Below, one piece after another: positions 51,605 through 58,686 of a DNA stretch of 64,000 nucleotides; within the stretch, counting starts at the first letter, position 1; every line of letters begins with the position of its first letter. Source of the DNA: UMGS1601 sp900553335 (lineage in GTDB: Bacteria; Bacillota; Clostridia; Oscillospirales; Ruminococcaceae). A model generated the notes under the pieces. That model did not search any database. It had not been told where the DNA came from and saw only the letters and a program-made list of their open reading frames with translations. The stretch covers positions 51,964-115,963 of the forward strand of contig CALEUW010000011.1 in NCBI GenBank assembly GCA_937920725.1, read 5' to 3'. Both the position numbers and the translations under genes were made by a program.

Positions 51605-52717
51605 ATGGATTTACAGGAGCTTAGAAAAAATATAAATGAGATAGACGAGCAGATGCTTCATCTTTTTGAAAAGAGAATGTCGATCGCATCGCAAATAGCT
51701 GAATATAAAATAAAGAATGGATTGCCGGTTTTTCAAAGTGACAGAGAAAAGGAAATAATCCAAAGAGTTAGAAACAATGTAGCTGACGGACTTGAAAACG
51801 GAGCAGAGGTTTTATATAATACCATTATGGATATTTCAAAATCTCAGCAGTATCAGGAGTTTTTCTCAGCTTCTGCATCAATTGAGTATTCTCCGTTTGA
51901 TTATTCAATTGTAAAGAAAATAGCCTGTCCGGGAACTAACGGATCGTATTCTGAAATTGCCGCAAAACAGATTTCCCCTTGTGCTGATATTTCTTTTTAC
52001 GATTCGTTTGATGAAGTTTTTGAAGCAGTTATTAAAGGAAACTGCGATTTTGGTATTTTACCTATTCAGAATTCAACCGCAGGTTCTGTAACTCAAACCT
52101 ATGAGCTTATGAAGCGTTACAACTTTTATATTGTCGGTGGTACGAAGGTGAAAGTAGAACATTGCCTTGCTGCAAGACATGATGTTTCTTTTGAAGATAT
52201 AAAAACTGTTATTTCTCATGAGCAGGGACTTATGCAGTGCAGCGATTTTTTAAAGCAAAATGACTTTAAAACGAAAGAGTATGTTAATACGGCATTGGCA
52301 GCAGAGTTTGTAAAGGATTCGTCGCAGCCATATGCCGCTATATGCTCTGAGGAATGTGCTGATGAAATGGGACTGAAGATTTTGAGGAGAAATATCGGTA
52401 ATTTTTGTGACAACTATACGAGATTTATCTTGATTTCAAAGGATATTTTAGTATCGGACGATGCGGATATTATAAGCGTATCTCTCTCAACACCTCACAG
52501 CAGATCCGCACTTTACAGACTTCTTACCAAATTTTCGGTTTCAGGACTTAATCTCTTAAGACTTGAAAATAAGCCTATAGCTACTAAGGATTTTGATGTT
52601 GTATTTTATCTTGATTTTGAAGGCTCTGTAAAAAGCAGAGAGGTTTTAAGTCTGTTAAGTCAGCTTTCAAGCGAACTTACATATTTTAAATTTTTAGGTA
52701 ATTTTAAAGAGATATAA
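51605..52717 (+). CDS. pheA: Chorismate mutase/prephenate dehydratase
   Basis: This 370-residue bifunctional enzyme leads from chorismate to phenylpyruvate. Residues 1-90 are the AroQ chorismate mutase helix bundle (MDLQELRKNINEIDEQMLHL, KRMSIASQIAEYK). About 103-280 are prephenate dehydratase, with NSTAGSVTQTYELM and DNYTRFILIS. About 285-365 are the ACT regulatory domain, consistent with phenylalanine feedback. ATG 51605 follows GGAGG. Confidence 0.94.
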   Translation: MDLQELRKNINEIDEQMLHLFEKRMSIASQIAEYKIKNGLPVFQSDREKEIIQRVRNNVADGLENGAEVLYNTIMDISKSQQYQEFFSASASIEYSPFDYSIVKKIACPGTNGSYSEIAAKQISPCADISFYDSFDEVFEAVIKGNCDFGILPIQNSTAGSVTQTYELMKRYNFYIVGGTKVKVEHCLAARHDVSFEDIKTVISHEQGLMQCSDFLKQNDFKTKEYVNTALAAEFVKDSSQPYAAICSEECADEMGLKILRRNIGNFCDNYTRFILISKDILVSDDADIISVSLSTPHSRSALYRLLTKFSVSGLNLLRLENKPIATKDFDVVFYLDFEGSVKSREVLSLLSQLSSELTYFKFLGNFKEI

Positions 52718-52745
52718 GGTGCAACATATTTAAAAACAAAAAAAT

Positions 52746-52771
52746 AAGACCCCGATTCGTTTCGAGGTCTT
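52746..52771. terminator. Bidirectional terminator between pheA and the AraC regulator
   Basis: AAGACC.CGA/TCG.GGTCTT hairpin has T-rich flanks on both sides. Confidence 0.65.
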
Positions 52772-52783
52772 TATTTTTATTTA

Positions 52784-53650
52784 TTAGCCCATTGTTTTAC
52801 GGTACTCAGTAGGTGAAACGCCTTCATACTTTTTAAATGTAATGCAGAAGTAATTGCAGTTGTTATAACCTACGAGTTTTGAAATCTCCGCAATATTTCT
52901 CGGAGAATTTGTAAGAAGCGATTTAGCTTCTTGTATTCTCTTCTTAGCCACATATTCCATAGGTCTTATGTTGAGCTTTTTTCTAAAAAGTCTGCATAAA
53001 TGCTGAGGAGAAATGTTAGAAGCCTCACACATTTTCTCAAGTGTAAGATTCTCAGCATAGTGCGAATCTATGTATTCAAGAACTTTTGTGATAGGAGAGC
53101 TTTCTCTAACATGTCTTGGTTGATCCGTATTCTTTGAGAACTTGAAAAATTCAAGAATGAAAGAATAAAGACTTCCTGCAGCGTACATAGAGCCATAGAA
53201 ATTATCTCTCATAAGAGAATAGTACATTTCGTTAAATAGCTTTTCAAGTCTTGTGATGTTGCCAAGTTCTATAACACGAGCCTTGTCAAAGCCTAAAGAA
53301 CGAAATGTGTTCTCAACAGCGAATCCTCCCATAGCAACCCAATTTGTTGACCAATCTTCTTCACTCGTAGGGTAGTACTCATGAGGAACATTTGCAGGAA
53401 GGTAAAATCCCATGTTTGGTGAAATCGTATATGTTTCACCGTCGACTATAAGCTTTCCTTCACCCTGAGTAGAATATATGACCTGCGGATAAGCATATCC
53501 GTGATCACGAATAATGTGACGCTCACATTCAGTCACTCCGATTCCATAAACATAGATCGGAAGAGAGCCTTCGTTACCCTTTTCATTGTTGATAACGGGG
53601 TATACATAATACCACTTGCCATCTTCGGCCATTTCATTTGCAATAAACAT
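52784..53650 (-). CDS. AraC-family transcriptional regulator
   Basis: This 288-residue DNA-binding regulator has an N-terminal cupin-like sensor (residues about 25-105; QVIYSTQGEGKLIVDGETY and FYLPANVPHEYYP) and a C-terminal double helix-turn-helix (about 187-287; LTLEKMCEASNISPQHLCRLF and ISKLVGYNNCNYFCITFKK). The cupin suggests a sugar ligand. The target is unknown, and no sugar operon adjoins it. ATG 53650 follows TGGAGG. Confidence 0.92.
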   Translation of the reverse strand: MFIANEMAEDGKWYYVYPVINNEKGNEGSLPIYVYGIGVTECERHIIRDHGYAYPQVIYSTQGEGKLIVDGETYTISPNMGFYLPANVPHEYYPTSEEDWSTNWVAMGGFAVENTFRSLGFDKARVIELGNITRLEKLFNEMYYSLMRDNFYGSMYAAGSLYSFILEFFKFSKNTDQPRHVRESSPITKVLEYIDSHYAENLTLEKMCEASNISPQHLCRLFRKKLNIRPMEYVAKKRIQEAKSLLTNSPRNIAEISKLVGYNNCNYFCITFKKYEGVSPTEYRKTMG

Positions 53651-53858
53651 TGTAAACCTCCATTAAGATGTTAACACACTAAAGTCTGTAATAAATCATT
53701 ACATGATTATATTAGCATGAAACTTGTTAAAAGTCAACAATAAAATTCGGTTTTTTGCATTTTTTTTGATTTTTATTTTAAAAAAATCAAACAATAAATA
53801 TAAATTAAACAATTGCAAAAAAAATGACGCAAGTGCCGTAGATTTTATCAAAAAATCC

Positions 53859-54260
53859 TTATTTATTATCTTGAACTTTTAACAAATCTCTGATTTCTTT
53901 AAGTACATCAAGATCGCTTTCTTCGATTATTTCTTCAACCACTTCTTCTTTCTTGTGAGTCAGCTTTCTCATTGTGTTAATTGCCTTAACCATAATGAAA
54001 ATTCCGGCAGCAATTAGGAAGAAGCTGATGATTGAGTTTATAAAGCTTCCTAATCCGAAAAGACCGAAAAGCTTCCATGATGCAAAATCATCGCTGACAC
54101 CGCAAGCACGCAGAATTATACCGATAAATGGCGTTAGTATGTCGGCAACAAGCGAATCTACGATAGCTTTAAAAGCAGAACCGATAACAACACCGACAGC
54201 CATGTCAACTACATTACCGCGTGAAATAAATTCCTTAAATTCCGTGATTATTTTTTTCAT
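53859..54260 (-). CDS. mscL: Large-conductance mechanosensitive channel
   Basis: This 133-residue pentameric channel opens under membrane tension. SRGNVVDMAVGVVIGSAFK begins the first membrane helix, a periplasmic-side loop follows, then the second helix (FLIAAGIFIMVKAIN). The acidic C-terminal helix (EEVVEEIIEESD) is usual. It is monocistronic. ATG 54260 follows GGGAGG. Confidence 0.95.
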   Translation of the reverse strand: MKKIITEFKEFISRGNVVDMAVGVVIGSAFKAIVDSLVADILTPFIGIILRACGVSDDFASWKLFGLFGLGSFINSIISFFLIAAGIFIMVKAINTMRKLTHKKEEVVEEIIEESDLDVLKEIRDLLKVQDNK

Positions 54261-54400
54261 AAAAATTCCTCCCGTTTTTTATATCTACATTATACTATAT
54301 AAAGCAACTAAACGCAACAAAAAAATAAATTTTTTACAACTATTTCCTTAAATAAAAAACGGATTTTATCAGACAATATATTATGAAAGGAGTGATTTAA

Positions 54401-54574
54401 ATGCAAAATCAGCAAAACCCTCAAAACAAGATGCCTTACGGCGGACAGAACAAGAATAACAATCAGCCAAGCAACAAGAAAAGCCCTAGCTCTTCTAATA
54501 AAACACCGAACCAGAGTGCAGAAAATAAAATTCCTGATCAGGGTTCAAACAAAAAGCAAAATCCATCAAACTAA
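54401..54574 (+). CDS. 57-residue Asn/Gln/Lys/Pro-rich small protein
   Basis: The start ATG 54401 has AAGGAG upstream at good spacing. The product has no hydrophobic segment and no Cys or Trp, and it is dominated by Asn, Gln, Lys, Ser and Pro (MQNQQNPQNKMPYGGQNK at the start). The composition recalls small acid-soluble or disordered spore-associated proteins, but no family motif is seen. Two hairpins follow at once, supporting a real transcription unit. Confidence 0.65.
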   Translation: MQNQQNPQNKMPYGGQNKNNNQPSNKKSPSSSNKTPNQSAENKIPDQGSNKKQNPSN

Positions 54575-54579
54575 ATTTC

Positions 54580-54641
54580 AAACGATAAGTATAGCTATTG
54601 CTAGCTTTATCGTTTCGGTCCGAAGATCAATTCTTCGGGCC
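54580..54641 (+). terminator. Two tandem hairpins after the small-protein gene
   Basis: The first hairpin pairs AAACGATAA (54580-54588) with TTATCGTTT (54607-54615). The second pairs GGTCCGAAGA (54617-54626) with TCTTCGGGCC (54632-54641) and is followed by TTATTTTTT. Confidence 0.75.
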
Positions 54642-54733
54642 TTATTTTTTACAGATTTTTAAATTCTTATATGCAAATGTCACAATTTGACGGGAGAAAA
54701 ATTGTGTAAAAAGTCACACTTTGTGATTTCCTC

Positions 54734-54883
54734 TTTAAAAAAACTGAAAAGCGTGTTATAATAACAGCAAGGGCAAATCAGTCCTTACTAATTTATCGTG
54801 CGTTGCACTAGTGGCTTTGCCCGTTTTTAACAAATAATGGAGGAATTCTTTTCCTCAGAGTTTTAGATACGGAGGAAATTGAT
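54734..54883 (+). promoter_or_regulatory. Promoter and structured leader of the VanY-like gene
   Basis: A weak TTTAAA (54734-54739) and TATAAT (54757-54762) start a roughly 115-base leader. GGGCAAA (54771-54777) pairs with TTTGCCC (54816-54822), followed by GTTTTT, a terminator-like element within 65 bases of the likely transcript start. The 309 bases between 54575 and 54883 hold this plus the tandem hairpins and a CACAATTT/AAATTGTG hairpin near 54681, and no other gene. Confidence 0.5.
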
Positions 54884-55996
54884 ATGTCAAAAAACATATG
54901 GAAGAGTTTGAGATATAAAAATGTTGCAGTTGTGCTTGCGATTCTTTTGCTTATTATTCTTATAATTTGCGCTTCATGTTCAAGCTCAACGCCGGAGGTA
55001 GATCCGAATGCAAAAAAGGTTCAGACTATAACCGACAATACTTCGCCGCCTGAAAAGACATCTTCGACGTTGTTTGCGGAATCAAAGGCGACAACTTTAA
55101 CCAATTCCGATGCTTTAAGCTCGGGAAATCTTGTTGTTGTCAACTCAGAGCATCCGTTATCAAAGGATTTAAGCGATGATGTTGTGTCACTTATTTCTTA
55201 CAATACCAATTCCGACGGCAATCAGCTGTTTTCACTTACAGACAGCTCGGTTTGTGTCTATGAGTCTGCTGCAAGACAGCTTCAATCTATGATGACCGCA
55301 TTTTATTCTGAGTCAAAAAACAATACTCTGTTTATTTCGAGCGGTTATCAATCATCCGAAGAGCAGGGTTCAGAGCCTTTTGCGGCAGGAAGCAACGATG
55401 TCGGAACAGGATTGTCATTAAGCCTTGGAACGTGGAGCGATGGAAGCCGGGGAGCTTATGACGGTGCGGGTGACTTTGAGTGGATCACAAGCAATATGGC
55501 AAAGTACGGATTTGTCACAAGATATACTGATTCAAAAAGCTCTGTGACAGGAGCGCCGGGAGATCAAGGCCTTATAAGATATGTTGGTTTGCCGCACGCA
55601 GAAATCATGGCGGAGAACGGTTTCAGTCTTGAAGAATATATAGAGTTTATCAAAACCTACACCTTTGAGAATCCGCTTCAGCACACAGGCTCTAATTCAG
55701 TAAGCTATGCCGTTTATTATACGCAAATGAAAAAGGGAAATACGACCGATATAAGAATTCCGGTAAAGGCAGACGGAACGGAATATACTTATGCTGTTTC
55801 CGGAAACAATATTGACGGATATATCGTAACCGTTGCAATGGAAAAGACAAAATCTGCAGCTGCTTCATCAGCTAATACTTCATCAGGCAGTACAAATGCT
55901 GCTCAAACTGAAGCAAGTGTATTTGATGCAGAATCGTCTGAAGCTGACGGCAGTAAGACGCCTGCAACTTCATCTCCGTTTATTGCTGCCAATTAA
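54884..55996 (+). CDS. VanY/DacB-type carboxypeptidase homologue lacking zinc ligands
   Basis: This 370-residue protein is anchored by an N-terminal membrane or lipoprotein signal (about 12-32). Residues 83-250 follow the D-Ala-D-Ala carboxypeptidase fold: VNSEHPL, ISSGYQSSEEQ, DVGTGLSLSL, WITSNMAKYGFVTRY and IRYVGLPHAEIM. The family ligands in SxHxxGxAxD and EPWHFRYVG align to V173, S180 and L230, and the base Glu to D227, so the zinc site appears absent. A Ser/Thr/Ala-rich tail follows. It is probably a non-enzymatic wall-binding or regulatory protein. ATG 54884 follows GGAGG. Confidence 0.75.
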   Translation: MSKNIWKSLRYKNVAVVLAILLLIILIICASCSSSTPEVDPNAKKVQTITDNTSPPEKTSSTLFAESKATTLTNSDALSSGNLVVVNSEHPLSKDLSDDVVSLISYNTNSDGNQLFSLTDSSVCVYESAARQLQSMMTAFYSESKNNTLFISSGYQSSEEQGSEPFAAGSNDVGTGLSLSLGTWSDGSRGAYDGAGDFEWITSNMAKYGFVTRYTDSKSSVTGAPGDQGLIRYVGLPHAEIMAENGFSLEEYIEFIKTYTFENPLQHTGSNSVSYAVYYTQMKKGNTTDIRIPVKADGTEYTYAVSGNNIDGYIVTVAMEKTKSAAASSANTSSGSTNAAQTEASVFDAESSEADGSKTPATSSPFIAAN

Positions 55997-56004
55997 TAAT
56001 TTTT

Positions 56005-56029
56005 AGGCTGACAGACTTTTAGTCAGCCT
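56005..56029 (+). terminator. Terminator of the VanY-like gene
   Basis: An 8-bp stem AGGCTGAC/GTCAGCCT is followed by TTTTTAATT. Confidence 0.85.
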
Positions 56030-56134
56030 TTTTAATTGGTTTTATTATTTTGCGGTGATATTTTGGTGAAAAGTCTTTATTTTTTTAAAACTTTATGATA
56101 TACTAATTGTATCAAAATAATTTGGGAGGCATAA

Positions 56135-57148
56135 ATGCTGAATTATAAAGGTCAAAAATGTATATCTTGCGACAGAGAATTTAAGGACGGTGACGATACC
56201 GTTGTTTGTCCCGAGTGCGGAACTCCTTACCACAGAGAATGTTATATAAAGGAAGGTAAGTGTATAAATGATTCACTTCATTCTGAGGGTAAGTCATGGA
56301 CTCCGAAAAACTCTGATGAGGGCAAGGTGAAGTGTCAGCGTTGCGGAGGAGTCAACGAAGAGGATTTTGAATATTGCTCGCACTGTGGATTTCCGTTAAA
56401 AAGCGAAGAAACTGACCGCCCGTTTAATAGTGAAGGCTATGGCGGATATCAAAATACTACAGACAGCACAAACACCTACGGAAGGGGAGGTTTCTACGGA
56501 TCACCGTTTGGCGGAGGATTTATGCAAGGCTCTGTAGATCCGTTTGAGTATTACTGCAAAAGTTATGGTGTTGATGTGAACGATCGCATTGACAGCATAG
56601 GAATAAAAGATTATTTTAAGTACATTCGCTCAAATCCGATGTATTATATTCTGAAGTTTTTGAGATTTTCAAAAGATGGTATAAAGCGCTCTTTTAACTT
56701 TCCTGCGTTTTTCTTTCCTCATATATTTTTCTTTTTTAGAAAAATGTACAAGCAAGCGACAGTTTATCTTACATTTTCAATTATTACAACTATTTTTTCA
56801 AGCTGGTTTATGATGTCTTATATAGATATGTCGGGCATTTCGACATACAGCGATCTTGTAGCTTCTATTTCAAGCCGTATGAACGAGCCGGCAGTGTTCT
56901 GGGGAATACTGGGCGTATCAGCGTTTTCTCTTGTAACGAGGATAATTTCCGGAATATTTGCAAATTACTGGTATTATAAGAAAGCGAAAAAAGAAGTGAA
57001 CCAAATAGTTACTGAGCCTATGGAAACTACCGAGAGGGAGGTTTTGATGGCAAGAAAGGGCGGAACAAGCATTATGTTTGCGTTTTTAGCTTATTTTATT
57101 GCCAACAGCGGTACATCTATTTTGATGAATTTATTTTTAAACGCTTGA
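56135..57148 (+). CDS. Prokaryotic RING-like/zinc-ribbon membrane protein (DUF2628-like)
   Basis: This 337-residue protein has an N-terminal RING/PHD-like zinc module: C9, C12, C25, C28, H33, C36, C43. A zinc ribbon follows with C67, C70, C81 and C84 (CQRCG, CSHCG). A Gly/Tyr/Asn-rich linker (about 95-140) leads to a membrane part with segments near 208-228, 250-280 and 313-335 that resembles DUF2628. The function of such clostridial proteins is unknown. ATG 56135 follows GGGAGG. It is monocistronic; the next promoter overlaps its stop. Confidence 0.8.
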   Translation: MLNYKGQKCISCDREFKDGDDTVVCPECGTPYHRECYIKEGKCINDSLHSEGKSWTPKNSDEGKVKCQRCGGVNEEDFEYCSHCGFPLKSEETDRPFNSEGYGGYQNTTDSTNTYGRGGFYGSPFGGGFMQGSVDPFEYYCKSYGVDVNDRIDSIGIKDYFKYIRSNPMYYILKFLRFSKDGIKRSFNFPAFFFPHIFFFFRKMYKQATVYLTFSIITTIFSSWFMMSYIDMSGISTYSDLVASISSRMNEPAVFWGILGVSAFSLVTRIISGIFANYWYYKKAKKEVNQIVTEPMETTEREVLMARKGGTSIMFAFLAYFIANSGTSILMNLFLNA

Positions 57149-57173
57149 CAAATTATAAGTATTATGATATATT
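57145..57173 (+). promoter_or_regulatory. Promoter of rpsF-ssb-rpsR
   Basis: TTGACA at 57145-57150 and TATATT at 57168-57173 are 17 bases apart; the -35 box contains the TGA stop of the upstream gene. Confidence 0.75.
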
Positions 57174-57235
57174 GTATAAGTTATCCTTGCTTATATCATT
57201 GTATATAGGCGAAAACCAGAAGGAGGTGTATCGTA

Positions 57236-57526
57236 ATGGCAAAACTAAGCGAGAACTATGAGGCTATTGTCATCTTCAGCACAAAGCTTGCAGAGGACGA
57301 GATCAAGGGGCTTGTAGAAAAGTTTGGTGGAATGATCGAGGCTAACGCTGAAAACGTTTCAGTAGACGAATGGGGCAAGAGAAAGCTTGCTTATGCTATT
57401 AACTATGAAACTGAAGGATACTATGTACTTTGGAGCTTTACTTCAAAGCCTGACTATCCTGCAGAGCTTGAGCGTGTTTTGGGCATCCAGGACGGCGTAT
57501 TGAGATTCTTAGTAACAGTTAAGTAG
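57236..57526 (+). CDS. rpsF: 30S ribosomal protein S6
   Basis: This 96-residue protein binds 16S rRNA with S18. The ENYEAIVIFSTKL start, VDEWGKRKLAYAIN and YYVLWSF segments are typical. ATG 57236 follows AAGGAGGTG. It is first in the classic rpsF-ssb-rpsR operon. Confidence 0.97.
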   Translation: MAKLSENYEAIVIFSTKLAEDEIKGLVEKFGGMIEANAENVSVDEWGKRKLAYAINYETEGYYVLWSFTSKPDYPAELERVLGIQDGVLRFLVTVK

Positions 57527-57548
57527 TAATTCAGAGAGGACAGTTGTT

Positions 57549-58025
57549 ATGTTAAACAGAGTTATTTTAATGGGAAGAATCACTCAGGACTTAGAGCTTA
57601 GACAAACTCCGAGCGGTGCAAGCGTACTGACATTCAGCATTGCTGTTGACAGAGGATATGCCAGACAGGGTGAGGAAAGACAAACTGATTTTATTACCTG
57701 TGTTGCTTGGAATCAGAGAGCTGAGTTTATAAACAATTATTTTTCAAAAGGAAGAATGATAGCTATTGAAGGACAGCTCAGAACAAGAACATATGATGAT
57801 AAAAACGGAACACGTCATTATGTGACCGAAGTTAATGTAGACAACGTTTCTTTCACAGGAGAGGCTAAGCAGCAGAGCACTCAGAGTAATTACTCCGCTC
57901 AGCAGCAGAATTTTGCCGCTCCGCAGCAAAACTACGCTGATCCGGCTCCGAAGAATGAGTCGGTGTCGATCGGAGAGCTTTCCGATTTTGAGGAAATCTT
58001 AAGCGACGACGGCGTACCGTTTTAA
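57549..58025 (+). CDS. ssb: Single-stranded DNA-binding protein
   Basis: This 158-residue OB-fold protein coats ssDNA in replication and repair. MLNRVILMGRITQDLELR, FITCVAWNQRAEF and the Gln-rich flexible tail (about 112-140) lead to the acidic tip DDGVPF, which recruits partner proteins. It lies 22 bases after rpsF. Confidence 0.97.
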   Translation: MLNRVILMGRITQDLELRQTPSGASVLTFSIAVDRGYARQGEERQTDFITCVAWNQRAEFINNYFSKGRMIAIEGQLRTRTYDDKNGTRHYVTEVNVDNVSFTGEAKQQSTQSNYSAQQQNFAAPQQNYADPAPKNESVSIGELSDFEEILSDDGVPF

Positions 58026-58064
58026 GATTATTTCACTAAATTTTGAGAAAGAGAGGAATGTGTC

Positions 58065-58301
58065 ATGGAGAGAAATGGCAGACCGGCAAAAAGACCTCGC
58101 AAAAAGGTTTGTATGTTCTGTGTTGACAGAGCCGAGAAGATCGATTATAAAGATGTTGCAAAGCTTAGAAAATGCATGACAGAAAGAGGAAAAATTCTTC
58201 CTCGCCGTGTAACAGGAACTTGTGCTGCTCATCAAAGAGAGCTTACATCAGCTATCAAGAGAGCAAGACATGTAGCACTTCTTCCTTATACAGCTGAATA
58301 A
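58065..58301 (+). CDS. rpsR: 30S ribosomal protein S18
   Basis: This 78-residue protein begins with a basic stretch, then KVCMFCVDRAEKIDYKDV, RGKILPRRVTGTCAAHQREL and KRARHVALLPY, all diagnostic. The three cysteines (C15 and C18 in the CxxC, C49) fit the zinc-binding S18 form. It is last in the operon and ends at a strong terminator. Confidence 0.97.
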   Translation: MERNGRPAKRPRKKVCMFCVDRAEKIDYKDVAKLRKCMTERGKILPRRVTGTCAAHQRELTSAIKRARHVALLPYTAE

Positions 58302-58355
58302 CATAAAAGGTTTTGGCACAGAGCGTAGATCCCATATGTTCTGTGCCTTTATGTT
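58300..58355 (+). terminator. Terminator of the rpsF operon
   Basis: Outer arms AACATAAA/TTTATGTT and inner arms GGCACAGA/TCTGTGCC form a long stem followed by TTACAAG; the first arm overlaps the stop codon of rpsR. Confidence 0.7.
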
Positions 58356-58418
58356 TTACAAGAAAAATTCTTAAGATGTTCGGAAAATTAAGGCATAAAT
58401 ATTAACTTCAAAACACTA

Positions 58419-58686
58419 TTGCAATTTTTATAAAATATGATATACTATAAAAAATAGTATTTCAGCCTGTTGAAAAAGCATACTTTTAAAATATTGTCGC
58501 GTAGATGGATATGTGCCGACGCAGCGACACCTTGAGAGAAAATCGGCGGTGTGAGCCGATTTTCGATAAAAAGGGGTTTCCCCATGGGGAGCGTTGTCGA
58601 CCTCGTCGATATGTTCATATATTATAAAAATGTGTAATGCTAATCACTGATTGTGAATTGCGTACTAAAATTGGTAGGTGGAACGG
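58419..58686 (+). promoter_or_regulatory. lon promoter and multi-hairpin leader
   Basis: TTGCAA (58419-58424) and TATACT (58441-58446), 16 bases apart, precede a leader of about 230 bases. It holds a perfect 10-bp hairpin GAAAATCGGC/GCCGATTTTC (58538-58564), GTCGC.../...GCGAC around 58499-58527 and GGGGTTTCCCC (58573-58583). No CIRCE or CtsR box is seen. From 58302 to 58686 no gene is present. Confidence 0.5.
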
